Of a DNA stretch of 55,301 nucleotides, positions 18,392 to 26,462 are shown in pieces. Within the stretch, counting starts at the first letter, position 1, and the number at the start of each line of letters is the position of its first letter. The notes beneath the pieces are model-generated. The model saw only the letters and a program-made list of their open reading frames with translations. It was not told where the DNA came from and searched no databases. The translations under genes were made by a program, and so were the position numbers. Location of the stretch: the NCBI GenBank assembly GCA_910585285.1, contig CAJUDL010000024.1, positions 1 through 55,301 on the forward strand. Reading direction: 5' to 3'. This DNA comes from an uncultured Muribaculaceae bacterium (lineage in GTDB: Bacteria > Bacteroidota > Bacteroidia > Bacteroidales > Muribaculaceae).

Positions 18392-18901
18392 ATGAAATCT
18401 AACGAAACATTCAAAAACAGATTGATTGGACTTCAAGGCAATCTTCTTAGTTTTGCATATCAGCTCACTTCTAACCGCGAACAGGCAGAAGACCTTCTTC
18501 AGGATACAACTCTAAAAGCACTTGATAATGAAGAAAAATATGTTGACAATGTCAACTTCAAAGGATGGATCTTCACTATCATGCGTAACATCTTCATCAA
18601 TAATTACCGTCAGACAGTAAGAAAAGCTACTGTTATCGACCAGACTGAAGATCTATATCACCTCAACATATCACAAGACTCCGGTCTTGACACTCCCGAA
18701 GGTTCTTATGCTGTAAAGGAGATATCAGCGGCTCTCAATAGTTTCTCGGATGAATATAGGATCCCATTTAATATGTTTGTAGCCGGTTATAAATATAATG
18801 AGATAGCTGAAAAAATGAATTTGCCGTTAGGCACAGTAAAAAGCCGCATCTTCTTCGCTCGCAAGCGCCTTCGTGATCAGTTAAAAGATTACGGCAAATG
18901 A
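18392..18901 (+). CDS. ECF-type RNA polymerase sigma factor
   Basis: Alternative sigma factor of 169 residues. Region 2 spans about 10-75 (LLSFAYQLTSNREQAEDLLQDTTLKAL, FKGWIFTIMRNIFINNYR). Region 4 spans about 110-165 (YNEIAEKMNLPLGTVKSRIFFARKRLRDQL). No anti-sigma gene follows; the next gene, after a terminator, is an HtrA protease. That pairing recalls the sigmaE/degP envelope-stress link of enterobacteria, but a functional link here is only inferred. The leader carries MITE copy 1, ending 91 bases before the ATG. No obvious primary-sigma promoter is seen in those 91 bases; TAAGTTAG at 18347-18354 is the nearest match. It may be self-regulated. Confidence 0.92.
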   Translation: MKSNETFKNRLIGLQGNLLSFAYQLTSNREQAEDLLQDTTLKALDNEEKYVDNVNFKGWIFTIMRNIFINNYRQTVRKATVIDQTEDLYHLNISQDSGLDTPEGSYAVKEISAALNSFSDEYRIPFNMFVAGYKYNEIAEKMNLPLGTVKSRIFFARKRLRDQLKDYGK

Positions 18902-18950
18902 CAGCCTATCGTTTTGAAAAAGAATTGTTAAGTTTTATTTGTTGATATCG

Positions 18951-18975
18951 GAGATGCCTCAGGGCATCTCTTTTA
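18951..18975 (+). terminator. Hairpin terminator after the ECF sigma gene
   Basis: Perfect 8-bp stem GAGATGCC (18951-18958) and GGCATCTC (18963-18970), a 4-base loop, then TTTT. It separates the sigma gene from htrA. Confidence 0.75.
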
Positions 18976-19133
18976 TATTAATACATGCACCGAATAAATA
19001 TGCCATGCATATTATTTATAGATTTGCAAAGGGCTATTTTAAAGAATTTTAGAATATTTTGCATTTATTAGGTGTGACAAATGTAATATTGGAAACACTT
19101 TTGCATTTAATTTGTAGACGAAACAAATGTTGG

Positions 19134-19167
19134 GTTCAAAATTCGAACCAACGTTCATAATTCGAAC
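19134..19167 (+). promoter_or_regulatory. Tandem operator-like dyads in the htrA leader
   Basis: GTTCAAAATTCGAAC (19134-19148) and GTTCATAATTCGAAC (19153-19167) differ at one base. Each contains the dyad GTTC-N7-GAAC, and they are offset by 19 bases, about two DNA turns. They lie 16 bases before the htrA ATG. The first can also form a slightly longer hairpin (19129-19152). This looks like a binding site for a dimeric regulator or a structured leader. I do not recognise it as CIRCE, CtsR or another known box. Confidence 0.6.
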
Positions 19168-19183
19168 TACTAAAATTAATGAT

Positions 19184-20680
19184 ATGAAGAAAATCACCAT
19201 GATCGCATCGGTCGCATTACTGACCGGTCTCCTCTTTGGCGCTCAAGCCAAGGAATGTGTCGGATCAAACGACAAAGACCCGAATTTTATCCTTACCTCT
19301 TCTTCTCCGTCTTTTGATACCGATTTTACCGTTGCAGCAGAAAAAACTGTCAATGCCGTAGTGTGCATCAAAAGCTACACCACACGTACGCGTAATTCTT
19401 ACGGCAACCAGGGTGGCGGCTATGATCCTTTCGGCATGTTCGATTTCTTCTTCGGTCAGCCTCAGCAACCACAGCAGAGACAGCCCCGTCAACAGCAGAA
19501 GAAAAACGAACCTGTGCAGAACGGACTCGGTTCCGGCGTAATCATATCTGAAGATGGATATATCGTAACTAATAACCACGTTATCGCTGATGCTGACAAG
19601 CTTGAAGTGTTGATGAATGACAACTCTACCTATGAAGCTAAAATAATCGGTACTGACGAGGCTTCTGACCTCGCCCTCATCAAGATCGATGCCAAAGGGC
19701 TCTCCCCGATCACTTTCGGCAACAGTGAGGCTGTAAAAGTCGGTGAGTGGGTTCTCGCTGTGGGTAATCCTTTTGGTTTCAACTCTACAGTAACAGCGGG
19801 TATCATAAGTGCCAAAGCCCGCAGCCTTGGTCAGAATGGCAAACAGGGCGGTCTGAATATTGAATCGTTCATCCAGACTGACGCAGCTCTCAACCCGGGC
19901 AACTCGGGCGGTGCCCTGGTCAATCTCAAAGGTGAACTTATAGGTATAAACTCCGCTATCTATAGCAACACCGGCAGCTACTCAGGCTTCTCGTTCGCGA
20001 TTCCTACTACAATCGTGAAGAAAGTCATGACAGACCTCCGTCAGTATGGCACAGTTCAGCGTGCAGTGCTCGGATGTCAGGTGATTGAGCTCGATGCCAA
20101 GATTGCAAAAGAGAAAAACATCACGGCTACCAAGTCCGGTCTCCTTATCGCTTCCGTGACAGATCGCAGCACAGCTAAGGAACTCGGTCTTAAGGAGGAT
20201 GATGTCATCACAGCAATCAACAAGGTTCCGGTTCACAACCACGCCGAACTCGTAGAGCAGCTTAACAAGTTCCGTCCCGGTGACCAAATCAGCGTTACAT
20301 ATGTTCGTGACAACGTCTCCACAACCAAGAGCGCGACGCTTCGTAACCTCCAGGGCAGCACAAACATCACCAAGAAAGGTGATTTCTCGGAACTTGGCTG
20401 CGCATTCATGAAGATCGGCAATGATACAAAACAGCATCTTGGAATCACCAACGGTGTCAAAGTCACTGGGGTGAAGAATGGATGTGTTAGAGACGCAGGT
20501 GTCAAAGATGGCTTCATCATCACTGAAATCAACGGCAATGCTGTTAATTCTTCAGACGATGTTGAACGCATCTACAATCAGATAATGAAAGGCGATGATG
20601 AAGACAAAGTAATGTTTATCACAGGTATTTATCCCACCGGTAAGAAATATTACTATGCTGTAAATCTCGCCGGAGAATAA
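19184..20680 (+). CDS. degP: HtrA/DegP-type periplasmic serine protease
   Basis: Periplasmic protease/chaperone that degrades misfolded envelope proteins. The ATG at 19184 starts a signal peptide (1-22, ending GAQA), so the in-frame upstream ATG at 19127, which would precede it with a charged stretch, is not the start. The protein has 498 residues. The catalytic triad is His132 (TNNHVIAD), Asp162 (ASDLALIK) and Ser241 (NPGNSGGALV). Residues 88-112 form a Gln/Pro-rich LA-type loop. Two PDZ domains cover about 290-380 and 395-495. The gene lies between terminators and so forms its own unit, with tandem dyads in the leader. It sits inside the pair of inverted MITE-like elements. Confidence 0.95.
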   Translation: MKKITMIASVALLTGLLFGAQAKECVGSNDKDPNFILTSSSPSFDTDFTVAAEKTVNAVVCIKSYTTRTRNSYGNQGGGYDPFGMFDFFFGQPQQPQQRQPRQQQKKNEPVQNGLGSGVIISEDGYIVTNNHVIADADKLEVLMNDNSTYEAKIIGTDEASDLALIKIDAKGLSPITFGNSEAVKVGEWVLAVGNPFGFNSTVTAGIISAKARSLGQNGKQGGLNIESFIQTDAALNPGNSGGALVNLKGELIGINSAIYSNTGSYSGFSFAIPTTIVKKVMTDLRQYGTVQRAVLGCQVIELDAKIAKEKNITATKSGLLIASVTDRSTAKELGLKEDDVITAINKVPVHNHAELVEQLNKFRPGDQISVTYVRDNVSTTKSATLRNLQGSTNITKKGDFSELGCAFMKIGNDTKQHLGITNGVKVTGVKNGCVRDAGVKDGFIITEINGNAVNSSDDVERIYNQIMKGDDEDKVMFITGIYPTGKKYYYAVNLAGE

Positions 20681-20701
20681 ATTTCTGAATTCATAATCCA
20701 A

Positions 20702-20747
20702 TTAAAGAAGAGAGTGATGGCTGAACAGCCATCGCTCTCTTCTTTAA
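20702..20747. terminator. Long hairpin terminator after htrA
   Basis: 21-base arms (20702-20722 and 20727-20747) pair with a single G-U and a 4-base loop. The 3' arm ends TTCTTTAA and its 5' mirror is A-rich, so termination in both directions is possible. Confidence 0.8.
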
Positions 20748-20763
20748 CCTTATGGAGGTTGGA

Positions 20764-20946
20764 TAAGTAAGTGTTGGAAATTAGCTTATATTAAATTTTA
20801 GGAGATTTTGAGATGATTTCCTGATTTCGAAGAAGGAGCATAGCGGGCTATGTGACTGATGAGAAAACAGGAAAGCATCCAAAAGATTCAAAATTTAAAT
20901 AAGCATCTCACTTACTTATTATAAACTAATTTTCAATACTTACTTA
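20764..20946 (-). mobile_element. MITE-like element, copy 2 (183 bp, inverted)
   Basis: Reverse-complement relative of the element at 18119-18300, with about 15 differences including one single-base indel. Its terminal repeats have drifted from each other at 3 positions. The central CATAGC-CC-GCTATG hairpin is intact here but has one mismatch in copy 1. TA is present at both outer ends. It lies between the htrA terminator and the rpoD promoter, so the two copies enclose exactly the sigma and htrA units. Confidence 0.85.
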
Positions 20947-21035
20947 AGTTAAATAATTCTATTTATGAAGATTATTGGCGCAGTATTTGTTGTAACATTA
21001 TAGAATTTAATTAGCACACAAATTTGACAAAATCA

Positions 21036-21066
21036 TTGGAAATCTCATGATTTTTTATTAAATTTG
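21036..21066 (+). promoter_or_regulatory. Promoter of rpoD
   Basis: TTG at 21036-21038, a 20-base spacer and TAAATTTG at 21059-21066. The predicted start is near 21073, leaving about 15 bases of leader before the ATG at 21088. This excludes the earlier in-frame start at 21064. Confidence 0.7.
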
Positions 21067-21087
21067 CAACAATTTTTGGAAGTACAT

Positions 21088-21948
21088 ATGAGACAATTAA
21101 AGATAACAAAATCCATTACCAACCGCGAGAGCGCCTCGCTTGACAAGTATCTGCAGGAAATAGGTCGTGAAGAGCTTATATCTGTTAGTGAGGAAGTTGA
21201 ACTCGCTCAGCGAATCAAAAAAGGAGATCACGCTGCTCTTGAAAAGTTAACCAAAGCTAACCTAAGATTTGTGGTTTCTGTAGCAAAACAATATCAAAAC
21301 CAGGGTCTCAGCCTTCCGGATCTTATCAACGAAGGCAACCTCGGTCTGATTCGCGCAGCTCAGAAATTTGATGAAACGAGAGGCTTCAAGTTCATCTCAT
21401 ATGCTGTCTGGTGGATCCGCCAGTCAATTCTCCAGGCTTTAGCAGAACAGAGCCGTATCGTGCGTCTTCCACTTAATCAGGTTGGCTCCCTTAATAAAAT
21501 CACGAAAGAACTTTCGAAATTTGAGCAGGAAAATGAGCGCCGTCCCTCTCCCGAAGAGCTCGCAGAGCGTCTTGACATGCCTGTCGACAAAATTTCCGAC
21601 ACCATGAAAGTTTCCGGACGCCACATATCTGTTGACGCTCCTTTTGTTGAGGGTGAAGACAATTCGCTTCTGGATGTGCTTCCTAACGACGACAGTCCCA
21701 TGGCTGATGCCAACCTTAATCAGGAATCACTTTCAAAAGAAGTGGACCGCGCACTCAAGCAGCTTTATGACCGCGAAAGAGAAATTCTCAAGATGTTCTT
21801 TGGAATAGGATGTCAGGAAATGACTCTTGAGGAAATCGGGGCTAAATTTGATTTGACACGTGAGCGTGTGCGTCAGATTAAAGAAAAGGCAATCCGCCGC
21901 CTTAAAGGACAGAAGAGCAAGCTCCTCAAAAGCTATCTCGGCGAATAA
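21088..21948 (+). CDS. rpoD: Primary sigma factor (RpoD/SigA, short Bacteroidota form)
   Basis: Housekeeping sigma factor of 287 residues, the short form without region 1.1 that is normal in Bacteroidota. Region 1.2 begins at SLDKYLQEIG (17-26). Region 2 is at about 55-125 (LRFVVSVAKQYQNQGLSLPDLINEGNLGLIRAAQKFD, YAVWWIRQSILQAL). Region 3 is at about 135-205. Region 4 has the DNA-binding helices at about 250-275 (TLEEIGAKFDLTRERVRQIKEKAIRRL). The start was chosen from the promoter position. A small outer membrane protein gene begins 36 bases downstream without a clear terminator between them. Confidence 0.96.
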   Translation: MRQLKITKSITNRESASLDKYLQEIGREELISVSEEVELAQRIKKGDHAALEKLTKANLRFVVSVAKQYQNQGLSLPDLINEGNLGLIRAAQKFDETRGFKFISYAVWWIRQSILQALAEQSRIVRLPLNQVGSLNKITKELSKFEQENERRPSPEELAERLDMPVDKISDTMKVSGRHISVDAPFVEGEDNSLLDVLPNDDSPMADANLNQESLSKEVDRALKQLYDREREILKMFFGIGCQEMTLEEIGAKFDLTRERVRQIKEKAIRRLKGQKSKLLKSYLGE

Positions 21949-21984
21949 ATCAGTATTAGACTCACTCCGAAGGCTGTCCCATAC

Positions 21985-22614
21985 ATGATGATTTCCTTCA
22001 AAAATAATATAATACCCGCAGTCAAAACAATTGTTTTGACTGCGGGTATGCTGCTTACTACTGTATCCATTAGCGCATATGACAATCTCCCCACTGACAC
22101 ATTAGCTCATGAAGAAAGGGAAAGCCTCTTCCCTAAACGGTCTTTAAGTCTTGCAAAATCCCATTTTACGTGGGGAGCAGAAGCCGGCGCTTCTCTCGAT
22201 TTGACAGGTCATGACATGTCAACATTTGATGTCGACGTGCTTTTCGGTTACAAGAACCCTTATATAAGAATGCTCGGATTTGGAGCCGGCATTCACCGCA
22301 CAGTACAACATGGAGACAATTTCATTCCTATATATGCCACAATACAGACATCTTTCCGCAAGAAACCGTCTATACTTTTCATGAGTGCAAAAATTGGTTA
22401 TTCGTTCAATACAATCAACGATTCCCCTACTTTTGGCGACTTTGTCTCAGCATTAGGTCTTGGCGTGAATCTATCCAGATCAAGATTGGCAAGCAGCTAT
22501 ATCATCCTTTCTGCCGGTTACCGATACTTCAACCGTAGGCATCTCAATATGATTGATCGTCTTGATCAGCATTATGTTTACATTGCTCAATTGCGATTTG
22601 GAGTTAGTTTCTGA
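21985..22614 (+). CDS. Small outer membrane beta-barrel-like protein of unknown function
   Basis: No specific family recognised. The protein has 209 residues and starts with a signal peptide of about 32 residues (KTIVLTAGMLLTTVSISA). The mature part has alternating hydrophobic and polar strands (WGAEAGASLDL, MLGFGAGIH, SILFMSAKIGYSF, YIILSAGYRYF) and ends in phenylalanine (IAQLRFGVSF), as outer membrane barrels do. The barrel would have about 8 strands. Tandem ATGs at 21985 and 21988 could both start it. Codons 10-22 coincide with a 38-bp perfect palindrome (22012-22049). It is probably cotranscribed from rpoD and ends at a very long bidirectional hairpin. Confidence 0.7.
   Translation: MMISFKNNIIPAVKTIVLTAGMLLTTVSISAYDNLPTDTLAHEERESLFPKRSLSLAKSHFTWGAEAGASLDLTGHDMSTFDVDVLFGYKNPYIRMLGFGAGIHRTVQHGDNFIPIYATIQTSFRKKPSILFMSAKIGYSFNTINDSPTFGDFVSALGLGVNLSRSRLASSYIILSAGYRYFNRRHLNMIDRLDQHYVYIAQLRFGVSF
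22012..22049. repeat. 38-bp perfect palindrome inside the 5' coding region
   Basis: The 19-base arm ATACCCGCAGTCAAAACAA is followed at once by its exact complement, with no spacer. It lies 27 bases into the barrel protein gene and 64 bases after the rpoD stop. No T-run follows, so it is a poor intrinsic terminator. It could act as an mRNA structure or as a protein-binding site. Confidence 0.85.
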
Positions 22615-22634
22615 CAGGATATACTTCTATCTTA

Positions 22635-22696
22635 ATATATTGATATAAAAAGAATGGTCGCGAAAATTCGCGACCATTCTTTTTATATCAATATAT
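22635..22696. terminator. Very long bidirectional hairpin terminator
   Basis: 30-base perfectly complementary arms (22635-22664 and 22667-22696) around a 2-base centre, with A-runs and T-runs built into the stem. It separates the convergent barrel gene and prs and can end transcription from both sides. Confidence 0.9.
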
Positions 22697-22702
22697 CTTC
22701 AA

Positions 22703-23647
22703 TTACTTAAAAAGATATTGAGAAGAAATTGATTGATTATTGTGGATTCGACGGATTGTATCTGCGAAAAGTTTTGCAACGGGAAGAACCGTGGCTTTAG
22801 GATTTTCTTTAAGATAAGGAATTGAATCCGTAAAAATTATCTCAGTCAGACCACAATTCTTCACATTATCGGTTGCAGGATCACTCATAACAGGATGACT
22901 GCATAGCGCTCTTACAGATTTTGCGCCATATGCAAGAAGAAGATCGCTCGCTTTTGTGATTGTGCCGGCTGTATCAACTATGTCATCGATAAGAACAACG
23001 TTCTTGCCTTCAACATCTCCAATCACTGTCATGGAAGCCACGACATTTGCTTTCGCACGCTGTTTATGACAAAGCACCAAAGGAACATCAAAATACTTGG
23101 CATAAGAATTAGCTCTCTTTGCCCCACCAACATCCGGAGATGCGATAACCATATCTTTAAGATGAAGGCTCTCGATATAAGGAATGAATATCGATGAAGC
23201 ATAGAGATGGTCGACCGGAACATCGAAAAATCCCTGAATCTGATCAGCGTGCAAATCCATGGTGATCAACCGGTCAATTCCTGCAACGCTGAGAAGGTCT
23301 GCCACAAGTTTAGCAGCAATTGACACACGGGGTTTATCCTTGCGATCCTGGCGAGCCCAGCCAAAATAAGGTACTACTGCTACAATCTGGGCAGCCGAAG
23401 CCCTCTTGGCGGCGTCAATCATGAGCAAAAGCTCCATCAGATTGTCACTGTTGGGGAAAGTGGACTGCACGAGATAAACCTGGCTTCCTCGGATTGATTC
23501 CTCAAAACCTACTTCAAACTCTCCATCTGCAAAATGCTCCTTATTCATTTTGCCTAATTCGATGCCTAATTCTTTACAGATTGATTCACCGAGATATTTC
23601 GATGATTCTCCTGCAAAAACCTTGATTGGCGGAAGGTTATTATTCAT
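22703..23647 (-). CDS. prs: Ribose-phosphate pyrophosphokinase
   Basis: Makes PRPP from ribose 5-phosphate and ATP for nucleotide, histidine and tryptophan synthesis. It has 314 residues, the normal class I length. The flexible-loop and metal-binding stretch MDLHADQIQGFF and the PRPP-binding signature VLIDDIVDTAGT are present. The N-terminal SVYLVQSTFPNSDNLMEL-type segment is also recognisable. A TAATTTTG box on the minus strand at 23677-23684, about 30 bases upstream, suggests its own promoter. It lies 80 bases downstream of the GH13 gene. Confidence 0.96.
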   Translation of the reverse strand: MNNNLPPIKVFAGESSKYLGESICKELGIELGKMNKEHFADGEFEVGFEESIRGSQVYLVQSTFPNSDNLMELLLMIDAAKRASAAQIVAVVPYFGWARQDRKDKPRVSIAAKLVADLLSVAGIDRLITMDLHADQIQGFFDVPVDHLYASSIFIPYIESLHLKDMVIASPDVGGAKRANSYAKYFDVPLVLCHKQRAKANVVASMTVIGDVEGKNVVLIDDIVDTAGTITKASDLLLAYGAKSVRALCSHPVMSDPATDNVKNCGLTEIIFTDSIPYLKENPKATVLPVAKLFADTIRRIHNNQSISSQYLFK

Positions 23648-23727
23648 TATATCTGAATGGTTGTTATTTGGTTTGACAAAATTATAACTATTTTCCCAAA
23701 TATCTAAATGATTTATCGGAAATTTTT

Positions 23728-25422
23728 CTACAATTTCCTGTCATTTTTCTTTAATGAAAGGATTATTGCATCATGAGCCCCCACAATAAGACGTGTCTCT
23801 ACATCACTTCCAACGCTAAATGTATATTCCTTGCCCCATAAAAGATCTTTTGATCTTTGTTCTCCGGATGCAAGCCCTGCCATATCAATTGCAAGCTCAG
23901 GAATATTTAAAGACAACATTGCCTCCTTATTGTCAAAATTAGCAATTATTAGCAGAGCCTCGTCCTCAGTATACCTGAGAAACGCATATTGTCGGTGGGG
24001 ATTAAAACCGTCATGACGAAGATTAACATACATGAGATCAAAAAAACTCCCCTCCCGAATAGCTCTATGAGAGTTACACATTGTCAGCACCCTTTTATAT
24101 AAGTTTCTAAGCCAACGTTCATGTCGTGTCAGTTTCAGAGCTGAGCACTTGCCTCCGTCATACCATCTGCGCAATGTGTCGTAACTCCAATAATCAAATA
24201 TTGTTGAACGATTGTTATCTCCGGCAAAGCCTTCATTGTCATGTGCCATCTCTCCAAGCTCCTGACCATAGTAGATCATGAACGGGCCTCTGGAAATCAT
24301 CGAACTCACCACAAGTGATGGCACAACTTTTGCCGGGTCATCTGCATATTCTCGGGATGCAAACCTAACTTCATCATGATTCTCCAAAAAATTAAGCATG
24401 CTGTCACCGATTCCGTCAACACGCTGCCAGCAGCTCGTGAGTTGTGCAGCAGATATGTTATGCTTCTCAATACCAACCAAGGTATCATATAGATTAACCT
24501 TGTCATAAAGATAGTCAAAATGACAATAATCCAGAAAAGACCGATATAGATTCACATCATAGATCTCCCCTATGAAAACCACATCAGGATAATCTTTCTT
24601 AACCTGAGGAATTGTCCAATGCCAAAATTCCTGAGGCACCATAAACACCATATCACACCGGAATCCGTCGACACCTTTCTTAGCCCAGAATCTCAATATA
24701 TGGAGCATTTTCAGCCATGTATCGGGTGCAGGATCAAAATGACGCGAATGATCTCCTGGATCATATCCGTAGTTTAATTTTACAGTTTCATACCAGTCGT
24801 TACGATGACAGAACGCCGTGAAGCAGTCATTACCGGTGGCTTTTGCCGGGAATTCCACATATGGAACAGTTCCTTCCGAATCCAAAGGGAAATCAGGAGA
24901 AAATTGCTGATTGACTATATAATAATAGTTATTTGATGCACTAAAAAACTTGCTATAATCATCGTCATTGCCAAAATCTTTTACACCTGCCGGCGCAACA
25001 TCGGAATGATAAACTCTCGCTGTGTGATTGGGCACAAAGTCTATAATTACTTTCATGCCCTGCTGATGAATGCGTTTCACAAGAGCTTCAAACTCCTCCA
25101 TGCGATGCTCAACATCTTCAGCAAGCGACGGAGCCACATCGTAATAATCCTTGATAGCGTAAGGAGAGCCAGCCTCTCCTTTCACCACGTTCGGATTATC
25201 TGCAGGGATACCGGGGAAAGCGGTCTTCGTCGCCATCTCTATTACTCCGGTGAGCCAAATGCAATTCACCCCTAAGTCAGCTACCGATTTCAGAACCTTG
25301 GGCGATAAATCGTTGAATTTGCCCGAACCGTTCTGCTCATATGTGCCACCCTGCACGCAATTAGCGTTCATATTTGTAAATATGCGGGGGAAAACTTGAT
25401 ATATAATTAATTTTTCTTTCAT
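23728..25422 (-). CDS. GH13 alpha-amylase family protein (cytoplasmic)
   Basis: Glycoside hydrolase family 13 protein acting on alpha-glucans or related oligosaccharides. The 564 residues have no signal peptide, which suggests a cytoplasmic role such as glycogen or maltodextrin turnover. Conserved regions are region I DFVPNH (128-133), nucleophile Asp257 in GFRCDM, acid/base Glu286 in FIGEIYD, and Asp350 in LENHDE. A C-terminal beta domain follows from about residue 470. The (beta/alpha)8 order is intact. The exact specificity (amylase, neopullulanase or trehalose-related) cannot be assigned from what I can see. It stands alone, with prs downstream and a repeat-rich spacer upstream. Confidence 0.88.
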   Translation of the reverse strand: MKEKLIIYQVFPRIFTNMNANCVQGGTYEQNGSGKFNDLSPKVLKSVADLGVNCIWLTGVIEMATKTAFPGIPADNPNVVKGEAGSPYAIKDYYDVAPSLAEDVEHRMEEFEALVKRIHQQGMKVIIDFVPNHTARVYHSDVAPAGVKDFGNDDDYSKFFSASNNYYYIVNQQFSPDFPLDSEGTVPYVEFPAKATGNDCFTAFCHRNDWYETVKLNYGYDPGDHSRHFDPAPDTWLKMLHILRFWAKKGVDGFRCDMVFMVPQEFWHWTIPQVKKDYPDVVFIGEIYDVNLYRSFLDYCHFDYLYDKVNLYDTLVGIEKHNISAAQLTSCWQRVDGIGDSMLNFLENHDEVRFASREYADDPAKVVPSLVVSSMISRGPFMIYYGQELGEMAHDNEGFAGDNNRSTIFDYWSYDTLRRWYDGGKCSALKLTRHERWLRNLYKRVLTMCNSHRAIREGSFFDLMYVNLRHDGFNPHRQYAFLRYTEDEALLIIANFDNKEAMLSLNIPELAIDMAGLASGEQRSKDLLWGKEYTFSVGSDVETRLIVGAHDAIILSLKKNDRKL

Positions 25423-25469
25423 AGGTCAGTTCGATAATATTTCATGATTTGATATTCATATATTATTTA

Positions 25470-25635
25470 AGTTTCGCAAGCTTCAACTTAAAGTTTAAGA
25501 GTTTAGAAGTTTAATAGTTTATCTGATTCGACTCTGACTTAGTTTTCATTTATTCGCATCGAGCAAATAAACTTATAAACTGCGCTCTGCGCGATTAAAC
25601 TTATAAACTTCAACTTTTCGCTTGCGAAAGTTGAA
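25470..25635. repeat. AT-rich repeat and hairpin region between patatin-like and GH13 genes
   Basis: Four loosely spaced AGTTTA units occur at about 25491-25520. Two direct copies of TAAACTTATAAACT lie in the opposite sense at 25568-25581 and 25596-25609. A small GCGC-TCT-GCGC hairpin sits between those two copies. A bulged hairpin (TTCAACTTTTCGC with GCGAAAGTTGAA, about 25608-25634) lies directly after the patatin stop and probably terminates that transcript. No gene is visible here. Confidence 0.55.
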
Positions 25636-26454
25636 TTATATTACAATCTTTTCGAGCACCTTGCACGCGGCATCATAGCCGATAGTGACATTACGCCGTA
25701 AACTCGTAAGATCAAATGTTTTGGAATGTGACATAGCCTGCGGCATGATCACATAATCGCAAAGTTTTATATCCTGAAGCACATTCGCTTTGCTCATAAG
25801 CTGGAATGAGCGTTCCGCTATATCAAGCAGCGAATGTTTATATTTATACGTACGATTCAACGGGCTGCAATTACTTCCGATAAGCACTTTACAATAATCA
25901 CGTATCGCCCATGCCGGAAGATTTCGAAGCACTCCTCCATCGACATAATGAGTGCCGTTTATCAACATCGGACGAAAAATGATCGGGATACTGCAAGAAG
26001 CAAGTACACGAGGCACAATCTCGCCTTTACACCATCCAACGGATGTGCCTTTGTCAAAATTTGTGGCACAAACTATTGTAGGAATCTTCAGATCCTCAAG
26101 ATTTTTCACCGGTAACCAACTTTCAAGCATTTTACCAAATTTATCAAGCCTGAAAAATCCTGATGTAGGCACAGAAAATTCAGTAAAGTCCGCAAATTTC
26201 TGTGATTCGGCAAAACACTCGATCATATCATGCGGAGAAAGCCCTGCGCCATAAAGGACTGCCGCTACCGAGCCTGCTGAGACACCTGACAGTATCTCCG
26301 GTTTAATTCCGAATCTATCGAAAGCCGTGATCACTCCAATATGGGCGAATCCACGTGCTCCACCTCCTCCAAAAGCGACTCCATACTTTGGAATCTTGCG
26401 AAGTCCCGCATATTCGAGAATACCCTCTATCGAAACATTACTCAACAATGCCAT
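25636..26454 (-). CDS. Patatin-like phospholipase family protein
   Basis: Probable serine acyl hydrolase acting on lipids, with a Ser/Asp dyad. The 272 residues contain the oxyanion loop GGGGARGFAHIG (29-40), the nucleophile elbow GVSAGS with Ser59, and the catalytic Asp171 in YVDGGVLRNLP. It has no signal peptide, so it is likely cytoplasmic or inner-membrane associated, in the RssA/YchK group. It starts 8 bases after the tamB stop and is cotranscribed with it. This hints at a role in envelope lipid homeostasis, though the substrate is unknown. Confidence 0.9.
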   Translation of the reverse strand: MALLSNVSIEGILEYAGLRKIPKYGVAFGGGGARGFAHIGVITAFDRFGIKPEILSGVSAGSVAAVLYGAGLSPHDMIECFAESQKFADFTEFSVPTSGFFRLDKFGKMLESWLPVKNLEDLKIPTIVCATNFDKGTSVGWCKGEIVPRVLASCSIPIIFRPMLINGTHYVDGGVLRNLPAWAIRDYCKVLIGSNCSPLNRTYKYKHSLLDIAERSFQLMSKANVLQDIKLCDYVIMPQAMSHSKTFDLTSLRRNVTIGYDAACKVLEKIVI

Positions 26455-26462
26455 CCTAAATA

